Origin: Cephalotus follicularis
Taxonomy: Eukaryota; Streptophyta; Magnoliopsida; Oxalidales; Cephalotaceae
Length of the DNA stretch: 64,000 nucleotides
Direction: 5' to 3'
Assembly: GCA_001972305.1 (NCBI GenBank)
Contig: BDDD01001654.1
Span: 207,856-271,855 of the forward strand
Shown: positions 42,373 to 54,363 of the stretch, piece by piece
Position numbering within the stretch: the first letter of the stretch is position 1
How the letters are laid out: every line of letters begins with the position of its first letter
The notes under the pieces: generated by a model
The model's input: only the letters and a program-made list of their open reading frames with translations
Told to the model about the DNA's origin: nothing
Database searches by the model: none
Program-made: the position numbers and the translations under genes

Positions 42373-43622
42373 GTAATTATCTTGACCTACCAACTTATGG
42401 CAGAGATTGCATAAGACTATTGTAACACCCCCGATTCAGAACCGGGATCACTCCCGATTCAGGATCGGTGTGTCACACAAAACAGAGCTAAAAACATGTC
42501 AAAAATCTTAATCTTAATCCAAATTAACATAATACTCCTTCGAATATACTAACAATTGAAAAACTCGAGTTCAAAATCAAATGCTGCCTCTAAGAAATTT
42601 AAATCTCCAAGTTAACACGTGATGGTCTAAACACAATCTGATAACGTAACATAGTCAAAAAATCATTGTATGAAAATCATATAATTACATTACTAAAGAA
42701 TCATAGTCCACAGAACTGGAACGGATCACACTTATGCGGAGAACGGAGTCGGAAAAACTGTCTGAAACGTGTTGTCGGAGACTGCCGGCGCATGGGCTCA
42801 CACGCCGCCGCTGGTTGGGGCGTGTCTGTCATGCGCGGTCACCGGTCATACACTAGAAAGGGCAGATCTGAAGTGTTGGAGGTCAGGGATCACATATCCA
42901 GGGCATGTTTTCCACGACGCCACCGTATTTGGCCGGAACGAACACATTTGACCGCGGTTGACTTTGCAGCCGATCTGCATTGCCGACGTCGCCAAGGGTC
43001 AGGGATGCTCAGGTTCGCTTTCCCTTAATGCCAGGAGTCTGAATACGATCTTGGCTTGTCATGCTGATCACCGAAGATGGAGATATGGTGATCGACAGTG
43101 GCGGGGAGAGAAGAAGTCACGCACGCCAAAGGAGCCGTTTGTTGGCGCGGGAATGGCGTCCGGTGTGCTCCGGAGGCATTGGGGGTTCGACTAGTACCCT
43201 CGCCGGCGTCATATCCGTACTGATGCCGACGACAGAGGCTGAATGTGAGAGAGAGCGGGAGAGAGGGTGGCGGGGAGAGAGAGAGAATGGGAGAGAAAAC
43301 AAAGTGAATAATAAAATAGGGTTTTTGATTTTTAAAATGCTGAAAATGGTTTTAACACTTAAATAAAAGCCAAAATTGTTTTATTTATTCATAGAATTAA
43401 TATCAAAACCCACTAGGCTAAGGCTAAAACCTGCTTATCGAAAAGCCCGAAAATTTTATACAGAAAAAAAAACGGGATATTACAACTATGTTGTATAAAA
43501 TTTTGGGCTTATCCAAATATTTATTTGTTGATGAGGAATTTTAAAGTTTTAATTTTTATGATGATTGTACAGTATGGCACGTGTCGGGTCGTGAGGCCCA
43601 ACCCACTGTTAGGGGCGTGACA
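42373..43622 (+). repeat. Gypsy-D 5' LTR, truncated and interrupted
   Basis: 42373-42420 and 43485-43622 match in order the last part of the 3' LTR (54155-54363: TTATCTTGACCTGCC, TTGCATAAGACTATG, TTGTATAAAATTTTGGGC, GGCCCAACCCAC). The end GGGGCGTGACA is followed by the primer site. The middle is occupied by a solo LTR. Confidence 0.85.
42421..43484 (-). repeat. S3: solo LTR in the Gypsy-D 5' LTR, TSD ACTAT
   Basis: 1064-bp block TGTAACACCC...GATATTACA flanked by ACTAT (42416-42420 and 43485-43489). Orientation is judged minus, because the reverse complement has the usual start TGTAATATCCCG and end GGGGGTGTTACA plus a CTCTCTCTCC leader. The middle (42700-43300) is GC-rich; the open frames there show no domain and are read as LTR sequence. 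Confidence 0.85.
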
Positions 43623-43627
43623 ATTTG

Positions 43628-43639
43628 TGGTATCAGAGC
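43628..43639 (+). other. Gypsy-D primer-binding site
   Basis: TGGTATCAGAGC, five bases after the LTR end: initiator Met-tRNA complement, perfect. Confidence 0.92.
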
Positions 43640-43719
43640 TGTACTATACTGGATATGCCAGGATATGGTCCTTGGCAAGAAGAGTTACGATTGATTATGG
43701 ATATTATATGTGGATATTA

Positions 43720-46219
43720 ACCCATACCTCTAATGCAAGCAGAATTGAAGGATATGGAAGGACGTCGAAGTAAAACTGCTCGAGGAGCGAGAGCCAGGCC
43801 GTTGACTAGACGTACCCGAGCAAATAGAGATGCTGAGGAACAAGAAGAAGTAAATGTAGCTCCAAAAGCATAAGCGGTTGCTTCTGCTCGAGAAGGATCT
43901 ATAGGTTTTTTGAGAAGGATGAGTGCATGATAAACCAGATGCATGAATTTATTCAGCAGCATACAGCTAAGGGGGAACAACCACCTGCTACAAGACCTGA
44001 GAGGCATGCAGCAGAGTCACCAGAACAGACATCAGCTATGAGATGGCTTTTTAGCTGAGAGATGGCTTATGCAGTAGGAAAAGATTTGTCGAGTCATGGA
44101 ATGCTCAGACTCACAGAAGGTTATTTTCACAACATATATGTTACAGGGTGAAGCGGAGCATTGGTGGAGGATGATTGAATCCTCGTGGGAAATATCTGGG
44201 ATAGCATATTCATGGGATATGTTTAAATCAGAGTTCAATGGAAGGTTTTATCTCGAAGTTGAAGTTGATAAGAGAGAAGCCGAATTTCTAGGCTTGACTC
44301 AAGGAGATATGACAGTGGCCTAATATGAAACCAAGTTTATCGAATTGTTGAGAATAGCTCCATATATGGTTAATACTAAAACGAGGAAGGCTAAAAAGTT
44401 CCTTGGAGGACTTCGTCCTAAAATTAAGGAGAAGCTAGTGCCCTTACATTTGAGATCCTTCTTTGATCTATCTAACAGGGCACGAGAAGTCGAAGCTATG
44501 ACCCAAGAAATACAGAACTTAAGAATCCAAGCAGGCAACCGGAGACATGTTCCTTCCGGTGGATATTCTGGAAGAAGTTCTAGGAGTAGTGATAAATCTG
44601 ATAGGTCCACAAAAGCAACCAAGAGGGGGGTGAATTGGTTATTCGGAAAAAAACCATCTTTTTGAAACTTAAAAACAAGAAAGATAAAAGCAATCAATCT
44701 TTAATCGATGCAAGCAAACAATAAATCACAATACACTTAAATAATTATAATAATTAAAAGAGTAAGGGAAGAAATGGCAAACAAAGTTATAGTGGTTCGG
44801 CCTAACGATGCCTATGTCCACTCTCCCAAGTCGCAACTTGAGGTTCCACTAGGATGTAATCCTTCCGATCACAAACAGTAACTCTGAATTTTTACAAGTT
44901 CAATCCTAACTTGGACTTTTGCGAGTTCAATCCCAACTCGGATTTTTGGAAGCTAAATCCTTATGAAGTTAAGGTACTAACAACCTTGGATTACACAAAT
45001 AACAAGTTGTGTTTGTGTTTTCTGTTACCTCTAAAAGGTTGTATGTGAAAATGAAACTCATAAAACAATATAACAAGAACAAAAGCTCTTAATAATGATA
45101 AAACACTTGTAGGCTTGCTTTGATACTTTGCTTGAATTGGATTGATATCTTTCTAGCTTGATTCAGCCTCTATTTATAGTCTTCAAAGCATGTAGCCATT
45201 GCTAGAGTTCAGGGAACATCAAAGAGCCGTTTGAAGCTATTCAGGGAAAGGATCACCATTTCAGCACCTTCAAAATTTGCAGATTCTGTGTTTAGCTGTC
45301 ATTGGCATTGACGTGTACGCATGGCATTGACGTCCATATCCTTATACGTTAACTCCTGTAGCTTTCTGCGTTAACACTCCAAGCTCTTGTTCATCTTCAG
45401 TTCTGTTCACGTTGACGCGTATCCATGGTGTTGACGTATAATATCAAGATGTTGATGCCGTAATGCTTTCGCATTAACGTCCAAACCTACTGTCCGAAAT
45501 GTGCACCATTTACGTTCACGTCTTGATATAGGGTTGACGTTTTCAGACAAGATGTTGACTCCACTTGTTTTCTGCTTTGACGTCCAAGCCATTGACGTTG
45601 ACGTCTTCCTCAAGAAGTTGACGTAAATCATAATTTCCCAGCACGTTGACGCAAATAGTGAATAACGTTGACGTAGATCATCCTTTCAAGCCCAAAACAT
45701 GTGCCTATTCTCAGCACGTTGACACCTATAACATAAGCGTTGACGCCAAAAGTTTTGATATGAAAGTTTCAACTTTCTTGCAACACATGTTAACTTTAGA
45801 TAATGATTCCTTCACATCAAGCAAACACATCAGGTGTTTTGTTATCATCAAAATAAGGATTGTAACATATAATGTCAACAACATCTCAGAAGTCTGAATA
45901 TGGTAGGAGTCCGAGGCAGGGTGGATCTCCTCATAGTGTTGGTAGTCCAGTAGGTCCCTCAAGATTTGGAAGTCAATCTCACAGTATGCAACAGAGGAGA
46001 CAGGGTCGTGATTCATGAAGTAGATAACAGAGAAGCATGACATCGCAAGGAGGTTCTTCCAGACATGGTGATAGGGGTCAGGATTTTATTGAACCTTGTA
46101 TGCATTGTGGCCGCACTAATCATGCCTTAGATGATTGTTGGTGGAAGAACGGTAGGTGCATGAATTGTGGAGCCATGGACCATATGGCTGCTGAATGTGC
46201 CCATAATAGGATCGGATAA
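43720..46219 (+). pseudogene. Gypsy-D gag, interrupted by a solo LTR
   Basis: The start is probably the ATG near 43732, followed by a basic N-terminus and stops. Capsid (Retrotrans_gag) landmarks at 44096-44598: YMLQGEAEHWWRMIESSWE, FKSEFNGRFYLEVEVDKREA, a stop, then YETKFIELLRIAPYM, KAKKFLGGLRPKIKEKLV. After the solo LTR (44599-45880) gag resumes, with a CCHC tandem zinc knuckle C-M-H-C-G-R-T-N-H...C and C-M-N-C-G-A-M-D-H...C (46100-46200). Confidence 0.85.
44599..45880 (-). repeat. S4: SIRE-type solo LTR in Gypsy-D gag
   Basis: 1282 bp, TGATAGG...GTCAACA, flanked by AAATC (44594-44598) and ACATC (45881-45885), four of five matching. Size and landmarks fit the Copia-H LTR: the AGAGGGGGGTGAATTG end, the GTGGTTCGGC...CTATGTCCAC box (44792-44821), and the TGTTGACATT-like outer end. 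It contains well over a dozen GTTGACG-type motifs at 45309-45745. Confidence 0.82.
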
Positions 46220-46745
46220 GGGGACCAGACAGGGCAAGGTTCGACTCAATTGCATGGAAGTTTCCAAAAATGTCATCCTAGCACCAGTTCATGTGGAAAC
46301 CAAGGCAAACATCCGATGGGATCACCACCTACGGTACAGGGCACAGTATATACCATGGATCAGGAGACTACAGCGAGATCAACTTCAGTGATTGGAGGTA
46401 CAGTATACATATCCCAGCTTATGGTATGGACTCTTATAGATTTAGGCTCATCCCATTCATATTGCATCACATTTCACTTGTCACATGGATATGAAGCCAA
46501 AGCCTTTACCCTTTGTAATAGAGGTCAGCACGCCAGTAGGAGAGTCTGTCACCTCCAAATGGGTGTGCAGGTCTTGTGCCATCGAGATTTCTGGCCATAT
46601 TCTTCCAGTAGATCTTATAGTGTTTTCGATGGTTGATCTTGATGTGATCCTTGGAATGGATTGGTTGTCGGCACACTATGCATGTATGGATTGTAACAGG
46701 AACGTCGTAACCTTCCATATACCATGCCAGTCTCCGTTCTAGTTT
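46220..46745 (+). pseudogene. Gypsy-D aspartic protease
   Basis: Motif VWTLIDLGSSHSYC, where the family has L-I-D-S-G-[ST]-H-S. Ser is Leu, so the catalytic triplet is damaged. After a frame change: LPVDLIVFSMVDLDVILGMD, WLSAHYACMDCNRNVVTF. The ILGMDWL block is a gypsy protease signature. Confidence 0.85.
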
Positions 46746-46775
46746 ATTGGAACCTTAAAGCATCAGTCAGCACAG

Positions 46776-47995
46776 ATGGTATCCGCTATTCAGGCTAACA
46801 AGCTTTTGAGACAATGTTGTGAACCTTACCTGACACATATTACAGATGGTGGCAGATGGGTGACGAAGTTAGAAGATGTTCCAGTTGTTTGTGAGTATCC
46901 AGACGTATTTCTGGAAGAATTAACATCCTTGCCTCCCGAGAGAGTGGTGAATTTTACCATAGACCTCTTACCAGGGACAACACCCATATTGAGAGCTCCT
47001 TATCGGATGGCCCCTCCTGAATTAAAGGAATTAAAAGTGCAATTACAGGAGTTACTCAATAAAGGTTTCATTAGACCAAGCGTGTGTCCATGGGGAGCAT
47101 CGGTCCTATTTGTCAAGAAGAAGGATGGACCATTACGAATGTGCGTCGATTATCAGCAGCTTAATAAAGTTATTTTTAAGAACAAATATCCACTGCCGCA
47201 CATTAATGAATTGTTTGACCAGCTGAAGGGATCTTCCGTATTTTCTAAGTTGGATCTAAGATCAGGATATCATCAGCTCATAGTTAGAATATAAGACATT
47301 CCTAAGACAGCATTCAGATCACGGTGTGGACATTATGAATTTGTAGTAATGCCGTTCGGGGTGACTAATGCCCCTGCCGCATTTATGAGTTTGATGAATC
47401 AGATATTCAGTCCATATCTTGACCAGTTTATAGTGGTCTTCATTAACAATATCCTGGTATATTCTAAGTCTATGGAGGAACATGGAATACATCTGCACTT
47501 GGCATTACAAACCCTCAGATATCATCAATTATATGCCAATTTTAGTAAATGTGAATTTTGGTTGTCGGAGGTAACGTTTTTTGGTCATGTTATATCCAGT
47601 GCTGGGTTGTCAGTAGATCCATCCAAGATAGAAGCAATAAAGGACTGGAAACGACCAACGAATGTGACAGAAGTTTGAAGCTTTCTAGGCTTTGCAGGAT
47701 ATTACCATCGCTTTGTTGAAGGGTTTTCACTGATAGCTACACCTCTGACCCGATTGACGCAGAAGAATATAGCATTTATATGGGATGATGGTTGTGAATG
47801 GAGTTTTCAAGAGTTGAAATATCGTTTGATTTCGGCGCCAATCTTGGCCTTACCATAAGGCGATGAAGGTTTTGTTATATATAGTGATGCGTCAGGTAAT
47901 GGCTTGGGATGTGTCCTGATGCAGAACGGAAAGGTGATCACATACGCCTCAAGGAAATTGAAGCCTCAAGGAAGAGAATTATCCGACTCATGACC
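46776..47995 (+). pseudogene. Gypsy-D reverse transcriptase
   Basis: RT landmarks: [93 protein letters not shown], stop, [20 protein letters not shown]. The catalytic block reads [10 protein letters not shown] where FIDDILVYSK is expected: both Asp are Asn, abolishing polymerase chemistry. Then [20 protein letters not shown]. Stops near 47292 and 47676 and a frameshift near 47980. Confidence 0.92.
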
Positions 47996-48490
47996 TTGAG
48001 TTGGCAGCAATAGTCTTTGCACTATGTAAATGGAGGCACTATCTGTATGGTACTAAGTTCGGGGTATATACTGATCACAAGAGTTTGAAGTATCTATTCT
48101 CTCAAAAGGACCTGAATATGAGACAAAGAAGATGGATGGAGTTGCTTAATGATTATAATTGTGAAATACAGTACCATCCAGGCAAAGCTAACGTGGTTAC
48201 AGACGCCTTAAGTCGTCGATTAGCTTGCCTAACGATTGCTCATATCCAAGCACGTCCTTGGTTGATGGACAGAATCCGAGAAGCTCAGAGTAAATATGGG
48301 ATCTTTCTCAAAATAGCTTTAAATGAAGAAGGAGGACTGAAGCCTAGTTTCTCAATTCAGAGTGATGGATTGATCCGATGTCATGGAAGAATCTTAGTTC
48401 CAAGTGACAAAGAACTTAAGAGTGAACTGCTATCACAGGCCCATCACTCCAATTTCTCTGTACATCCGGGGAGTACCAAGATGTACTGAG
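47996..48490 (+). pseudogene. Gypsy-D RNase H and integrase N-terminus
   Basis: RNase H tail [58 protein letters not shown]. The integrase zinc-binding region starts with [16 protein letters not shown] and ends at a TGA. The upstream half of RNase H is in another frame (about 47860-47990, YSDASGNGLGCVLMQ). Confidence 0.88.
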
Positions 48491-49140
48491 ACTTGAAGCT
48501 TAATTATGGGTAGAGCAACATGAAAAGAGAGATAGCCGAGTATGTTACATCCTGTTTAACCTGTCAACTAGTTAAAGCAAAACATCAGAGACCGGTAGGA
48601 TTACTGCAACCTTTGCTTGTAGCGTAGTGGAAATGGGAACACATTACAATAGATTTTGGAACGGGACTGCCCAGAACGAGAACTAACCATGATGCTATAT
48701 GGGTAATTGTTGATCGCTTTACCAAATCAGCTCATTTTTTCGCGATCAAGACCACTTACTCCCTCACATGGTTAGCCAACCTGTACATTGCTGAGATCGT
48801 CAAACTCCACGAGGTACAGATCAGTGTGGTGTTTGACAGAGACCCCCGGTTCACATCGCGGTTTTGGAGGAAAATGCAAGAAGCTTTTGGTACCCAACTA
48901 AATTTTAGCACAGCTTTTCATCTCCAGACTAATGGACAGTCTGAGAGGACTGTTCAAACTTTGGAGGACATGCTACGATCATGTGTTTTAGATTGGGACG
49001 GTAGTTGGGATGACCACTTGCCATTGGTAGAGTTCTTGTATAATAACAGTTATCAAGCCACTATCGAAATGACACCCTTCGAGGATCTCTATGGAAGGAA
49101 ATGCAGAACCCCGATATGTTGGTTCAAAGTCGGTGAGTAG
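48491..49140 (+). pseudogene. Gypsy-D integrase core
   Basis: SCLTCQLVKAKHQRPVGLLQP (zinc-finger end), ITIDFGTGLP (first D), VIVDRFTKSAHFFAIKT, VVFDRDPRFTSRFWRKMQEA (second D), TNGQSERTVQTLEDMLRSCV (E), WDDHLPLVEFLYNNSYQATI. A stop at 48624-48626 and a lost frame around 48800. The D-D-E triad itself is present. Confidence 0.9.
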
Positions 49141-49683
49141 AGTCTAGTGGGACCTAGGCTCGTGCAAGAAACAACTGAGAAGGCAAAGATGATCAGAGAA
49201 AGGCTTTTAATAGCACAAAACAGGCAGAAAAGTTATGCATATCACCGTAGGCGAGAGTTAGAGTTCACTGTGAGAGATCACATATTCCTTAAAGTCTACC
49301 CGACCAAAAGAATCATGTGGTTTGACAAGAAAGGAAAGCTAGCCCTTCGATTTATAGGACCTTTTGAAATCCTTGAGAGAGTGGGTGTCGTCGCCTACCG
49401 ACTTGTCTTACCACCCAGCCTAGCTGAGGTGCATAATGTATTTCATGTTTCAATGCTAAGAAAGTATCACCCTGACCCTTCCCATGGGTTGTGATTTGAA
49501 CCCTTGGAATTGAGATCGGATATGAGCTTCGAGGAGATGCCTATCCAGATTCTCGATTGTCGAATCAAATAGTTAAGGAATAAAGCCATTCCATTAGTAA
49601 AAGTCTGTGGCAATACCACGATTTGGAAAAGGCTACTTGGGAGAGAGAGGAAGATATGAAAGCTATGTATCCTCATTTGTTCT
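49141..49683 (+). pseudogene. Gypsy-D integrase C-terminus and chromodomain
   Basis: LVQETTEKAKMIRERLLIAQ, then the GPY/F block (RFIGPFEILERVGVVAYRL, LPPSLAEVHNVFHVSMLRKY), then a chromodomain-like end broken by stops (EMPIQILDCRIK, stop, LRNKAIPLVKV, and EREDMKAMYPHLF). This order is typical of Tekay/Del chromoviruses, where the chromodomain guides integration to heterochromatin. Confidence 0.85.
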
Positions 49684-49713
49684 AACTATAGGGAATCTCA
49701 GAATGAGATTTCT

Positions 49714-49728
49714 TTGAGGAGGGGAGGA
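49714..49728 (+). other. Gypsy-D polypurine tract
   Basis: TGAGGAGGGGAGGA directly before the TGTGGTGCCCC start of the 3' LTR. Confidence 0.85.
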
Positions 49729-52700
49729 TGTGGTGCCCCTGAATATTATAGAGAATTATTATAAATAATTATGGGCCTTGAGAAATTAACCCCCTTATTG
49801 GACCGGACATGAATAGTGGAATAAATATAGATTGTGAAATAATGGTTGGGCCTTAGAAATTATTCTCTCTTTGGGCCGAATATGAAATGGACTTGGGGAA
49901 GGCTTTGTTGGGTTTATAATGGACCAAAAGAGAAGAGAGTTGGCCCAAGGATTGTGGAGACGGCTGTGTTGTGTAGCACTCTCCAAAATCTTCTCCACGC
50001 CATTATAAAAATAAAGAACGCCCATGAGACGCCTTTTGGAAATTCTCACACACTCCCATTTTAGAAGAATAGAGAGAAGGGAGAGAGAGGAGATGGGACT
50101 TGGTGTCATAGGAAAGAAGAAGAATGAGACAAATAAAGGAGCTTTTTCAGAAGAGTTCCATGTCTCTTGTGCTCCCGTATAAATTCCCTTCTCCTGAAGT
50201 TGAAGAGTAGCAGGAGAGTGGAGAAGAAAATAAATTCGAGGTGCTAAACAGCTACCGCAACAGAAGGAAGTTCAGAATCTCAATGAGGAGTCGTGCGAAT
50301 CTCCGTTTTCAACCAAATCTAGGTAGGTTGCTATATGTACGAGCTCCTACCAGCATGTGTGTGTATTATTTGTTCTGCGTGATGGTATTGTATGCATTGT
50401 TGTATGTAATTCTTGCTAGATTAGGATTTTTTCTTGTTTCTCTGCTGAGGTTGATGAATTGGTAAACGGATATGGTAAAGTTTAGTACTTGAAAAATACC
50501 TAGAAGAGAACCCTAACGCTGAGCTAGGCTAGTTTCCAGAGGACTCAGAGCTTCTCTGCTCGAAGTCAAACTAGCCCATGCATGCTGAGCATAGCTAGGG
50601 TTGCATGCCAGACCATGAGTCGCCCGAGCTTGCCAGACCATGAGTCTTCCGAGCATGCCAGACCATGAGTCGCCCAATGTAACACCCAGTGTTTTCTTTA
50701 TTGTAATATTTCGTTTTAAGATGTAATCTTATGCTTGAATTAATGAAAATGTTGGAGATTTCGGCCTCAAAGATGTTTCCAAACCCTAAATATTGTTTTG
50801 GGGGAAGAAATGTGTATGTTAAACCAAACGACGCAGTTTTGGGACAATCGCGTCGATGTCTTTGGAAAGACGTCGACGCCTATGGGAACCAAGATGCATG
50901 TGAATGCATGCACATGCACGTCGATGTAGATGAAGACATCGACACCCTCTTATGAAAGAGGAAAAGACATCGATGCCTAAGGAAAGACGTCGACACCTTT
51001 GAAAAGAACATCTGTCACGTTATGCACTGACAGAATAACATGCAATGGGGCAACTTTTGAGGCATCATCCAGGCATCTTGACATGCACGATGCGACGTGT
51101 TGATCATGCTGGTGTGTTGTCAAGCATGCTCCAAAACGTGTCCCTCACCTGGTGCATGTAAAGGGATGTGCCATCTCTTCACCTGCAACCTGCAGAAGAG
51201 AAATGGAAGGAGAGCCAAAAACCAGAGGGTGAGAGGGGTGAGCACGGGTGTGTGTGGGTACTTGTGAAGCAAGAGAGAAGGGGAGGATTTCTTCCAGTAT
51301 AAAACATCTCTTCCTTCCCCTCCTTCTCAGCTAAACACAGTGAGAAAAGAGGCAAAACAGAGAAAGAGAGAGAGAGAAGATAGAACCACCATTGTTGAGC
51401 ACTTGGAGCTTGGACTTTGGAGCTCCTGGGATTGCAACCTTGGCGAGTTGGAGCTACTGTGAGCAACCCTTGGAAAGCAAAGAGGTGGACTTTCCAGTTC
51501 CTAACTTGGAACAACAAGGTAGGGGAAAGTGATGATTCTTATACATGCATTTTGAGTTTTAGGATTATGAATGCCATTGGTGAATTGCATGTTAATGGAT
51601 GAATTGTAATCTCTGGACTTGTTGTGATGACTACTGTGATGTACGGAGTGAACATGCATGTGCAAATTACATGAATATTCGAACTGGTTTGTGTAATGGA
51701 TGAATTGGGTAATGACCCGGTGTGTTAAAACTATGGAAATGACATTCTGGACTGAATAGACGTTGACGTCTACATAAAGACGCCGATGTCTTCGTGTGTG
51801 AATGCGAAAGACATCGATGTTTGAGTAAAAACATCGACGCCTTTTCTGGGTATTCGTAGAACAGTAGTGTTTACTGTAGATGGTGAATTGCCCACTTGTG
51901 GTTGCATGTTTATTTACGGATTGATGTTCTGGTTACATATCCTGATAACCAGTAGCATGTCTTACGCCTTGAAAGGGTGAGTTTCGCTTATACGAGGGTT
52001 TAGGGGCCGGATTCTTCCCCCTAGAATCAAGATTCGCGAACTGATACCTCCTGGTATCATAAAGACATCGACGTCTTTGGTCCAAAAATGCCTGGGAATA
52101 ACTGCACGAAATGTTGGCGCCTTAAGGTAAAGACGTTGACGCCCTAGGAATAAGCATCGACGCTTATTCTCCTGTTTGGAAAAATCTCACTTGAATGGGA
52201 CCCGCTAGACCCGAAACGACTCTAGAAACGATCCTAGATGCATTCTGAGCATATGTTTGCATTACTACTGAACTGTGAATTGCATTATGGTTGATTGCTA
52301 AAAAAAAGTGCTAACCATTTTGAAAAGCTTGTATGATTATTATAATAATTATTGTACGAATATGTATATTTGTCAATATATGAATATATATATTTTCAAA
52401 ATGACTGGGGAAAGTATTTTCCAAGGATGGAGAAATGTTTTAAAGGATTGGTTACACAATCAAAATGTATTGTTTTAAGTTTTATAACTTATCACAACCT
52501 GAGAACGGAGTAATATATTTTAAACAAATATATTTGATCAAGTAATTATATTTTATTGCTTGACTTGTACTGTACGATGTTTGTGCTTGTTGATTATTAG
52601 CCGCTGCGCTAATAACCTATTGATTGTTTGGCTATTGTGCTAAGCAACCTGTACGGAGGACTTACCCCAAACCGTTCGTAAACGGGGATGGGGTAAGAGT

Positions 52701-54363
52701 GCATGACGTTGGGGCCAGGAGGTGGCGACGGTCATGACGACTTGTTTGTCTGGTTCCTTTTGGGACATACTTACTGCTTGTGTTGATGTAGCCTTATGAG
52801 GTTATACCTGTACTGTGAACATGCATGTACTTTATACATGTATACACTGGAATATATATACTTGCCGAGTGAGGACAAAGGCTAACCCCTACTGTAACAT
52901 ATTGATGGAGTGGGATATGATATGCAGCACGCAAGGAGACTTAAGGAGAAGACTGAGTTGTTTCTCTTATTTTATGTACTGGATCAAATGAACAATGACT
53001 ATGTTAATTGGATTATTGTAACGTGGTTTATTTTATCATCCTGTACTATTTTATCACGCTCCGTTATGAGCGATCGACTATGATGTTGGGTTTTATATAA
53101 ACGTGTTGGGTATCACGTAGTATGGGATGCGTGATACATATTTAAATTCAGCTTATTTCATGTTATTGCTTCCGCTATTGAAGGTTTTGTTTATACGTTT
53201 TATCGCATAAGCTGAATTATGCTGTGTTGATTGCCTTACCGCTTTAATGTTGTCCTCTCGGGAAAACGGGGCGTGACACCCAAGCATGCCAGAACATGAG
53301 TCTCTTGAGCATGCCAGAGCATGAGTCGTCCGAGCATGCCAGAGCATGAGTCTCCCGAGCATGCCAGAGCATGAGTCATTCGAGCATGCCAGACCATGAG
53401 TCGCCCAAGCAGACAAGCTCTTCAAGGCGTAGAAAAGACTAATGCCAAATTGTATGGTGCCTAAATGGCACAAGAGCAGACCATTTCCTTCGCATGATGT
53501 ACATAGAAATTCGATAGTAATAAGTCCTATAGAAGGTGAAGTAAGAGTGAATCTGCATAGAGACAGTCCTATAGCAGGTGAGCCCATAAGGGGTGAATTA
53601 TGCTAGAGCAGGTGAACCTAAGGGTGAATTTCGCATGGCAGTTGAACCTCGGGCGAATCCGCTTAGAGGGTGAACCTCTGTGAATTCCGCCAGAGCAGGT
53701 GAACCTAAGGGTGAATTCCGCCAGAGCAGGTGAACATAAGGGTGAATTCCGCACGATAGGTGAACCTAGAGGTGAACCTCCATAGTAAACCAGACCACCA
53801 TAGCTGATAGAATTATTCCTCTGAATTTTCGCTTAGAATGTTATGGTCTGCCTTATTGTACAAAGAAATTAAGATAAATGATATGTGCTCCTATGGTTAT
53901 TAGAAGACTTGAATGATGGTATGGACTGTATTTATGGCATGCACGCATATTCTCTTTTTATATGGCATACTCCTTTGTATATGTATCTCTACATATAGTA
54001 GCCTACACAACTATGGGTTGCTGACCCATTCTCTGAATGGGTCAGGTTCATGATGAGGTGCGGCTGGAGCGTCACAGCAATCCAGAGGATAAGGACGTGG
54101 TGCTTGTTTTTCCTCCTCGGCAGTGCGGCGCAGCAGAATAGACAATGTGTAAGAATTATGTAATAATTATCTTGACCTGCCAGATTGTGGCAGAGCTTGC
54201 ATAAGACTATGTTGTATAAAATTTTGGGCTTATCCACATATTTACTTGTTATTGAGGAATTTTGAATTAAAATTTCAATTTTTTTGATGACTGGATTATG
54301 GTTAATGGTACGGTATGCCACGTATTGGTTCGTGGGGCCCAACCCACGGTTCGGGATGTGACA
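49729..54363 (+). repeat. Gypsy-D 3' LTR (about 2.0 kb without S2)
   Basis: Starts TGTGGTGCCCCTGAAT, ends CGGGATGTGACA at 54363. It is interrupted by S2 at 50678-53278. A TATA box (ATTATAAAAATA, about 50002-50013) and an R/U5-like region follow the U3. It contains a 25-bp tandem array (GCATGCCAGACCATGAGTCG units; about three before and five after S2) and a second array of about 31-bp units (GCAGGTGAACCTAAGGGTGA) at 53570-53790. Confidence 0.85.
50678..53278 (+). repeat. S2: 2.6-kb solo LTR in the Gypsy-D LTR, TSD CCCAA
   Basis: TGTAACACCC...GGGGCGTGACA, 2601 bp, flanked by CCCAA (50673-50677 and 53279-53283). Same family as S1: inverted repeat TTCAGCTTAT (53147-53156) / ATAAGCTGAA (53207-53216), CCTAACTTGGAACAA box (about 51498), TGAGCATATGTTTGC (about 52247), and TCGACGCC/TTGACGCC motifs in two clusters (about 50846-51010 and 51765-52165). 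No coding domain. Confidence 0.92.

Larger units (their letters stand above)
42373..54363 (+). mobile_element. Gypsy-D: chromodomain Ty3/gypsy element (Tekay/Del-like)
   Basis: Plus strand: 5' LTR remnant, primer site (43628-43639), gag, zinc knuckle, protease, RT, RNase H, integrase, chromodomain, polypurine tract and 3' LTR (49729-54363, interrupted by S2). It is broken by three solo LTRs at 42421-43484, 44599-45880 and 50678-53278. Most of the 5' LTR is lost on the left next to Copia-I. Decayed catalytic motifs and many stops. Confidence 0.9.

Noticed and set aside
42666..43366. Overlapping GC-rich open frames on both strands that look like a short gene.
   Set aside because: They lie wholly inside a TG...CA block with exact ACTAT target duplication, have no domain and overlap in several frames, so they are LTR sequence.
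44320..44697. Minus-strand frame of 125 codons in Gypsy-D gag.
   Set aside because: Shadow of the gag frame on the plus strand that also crosses the solo LTR boundary.
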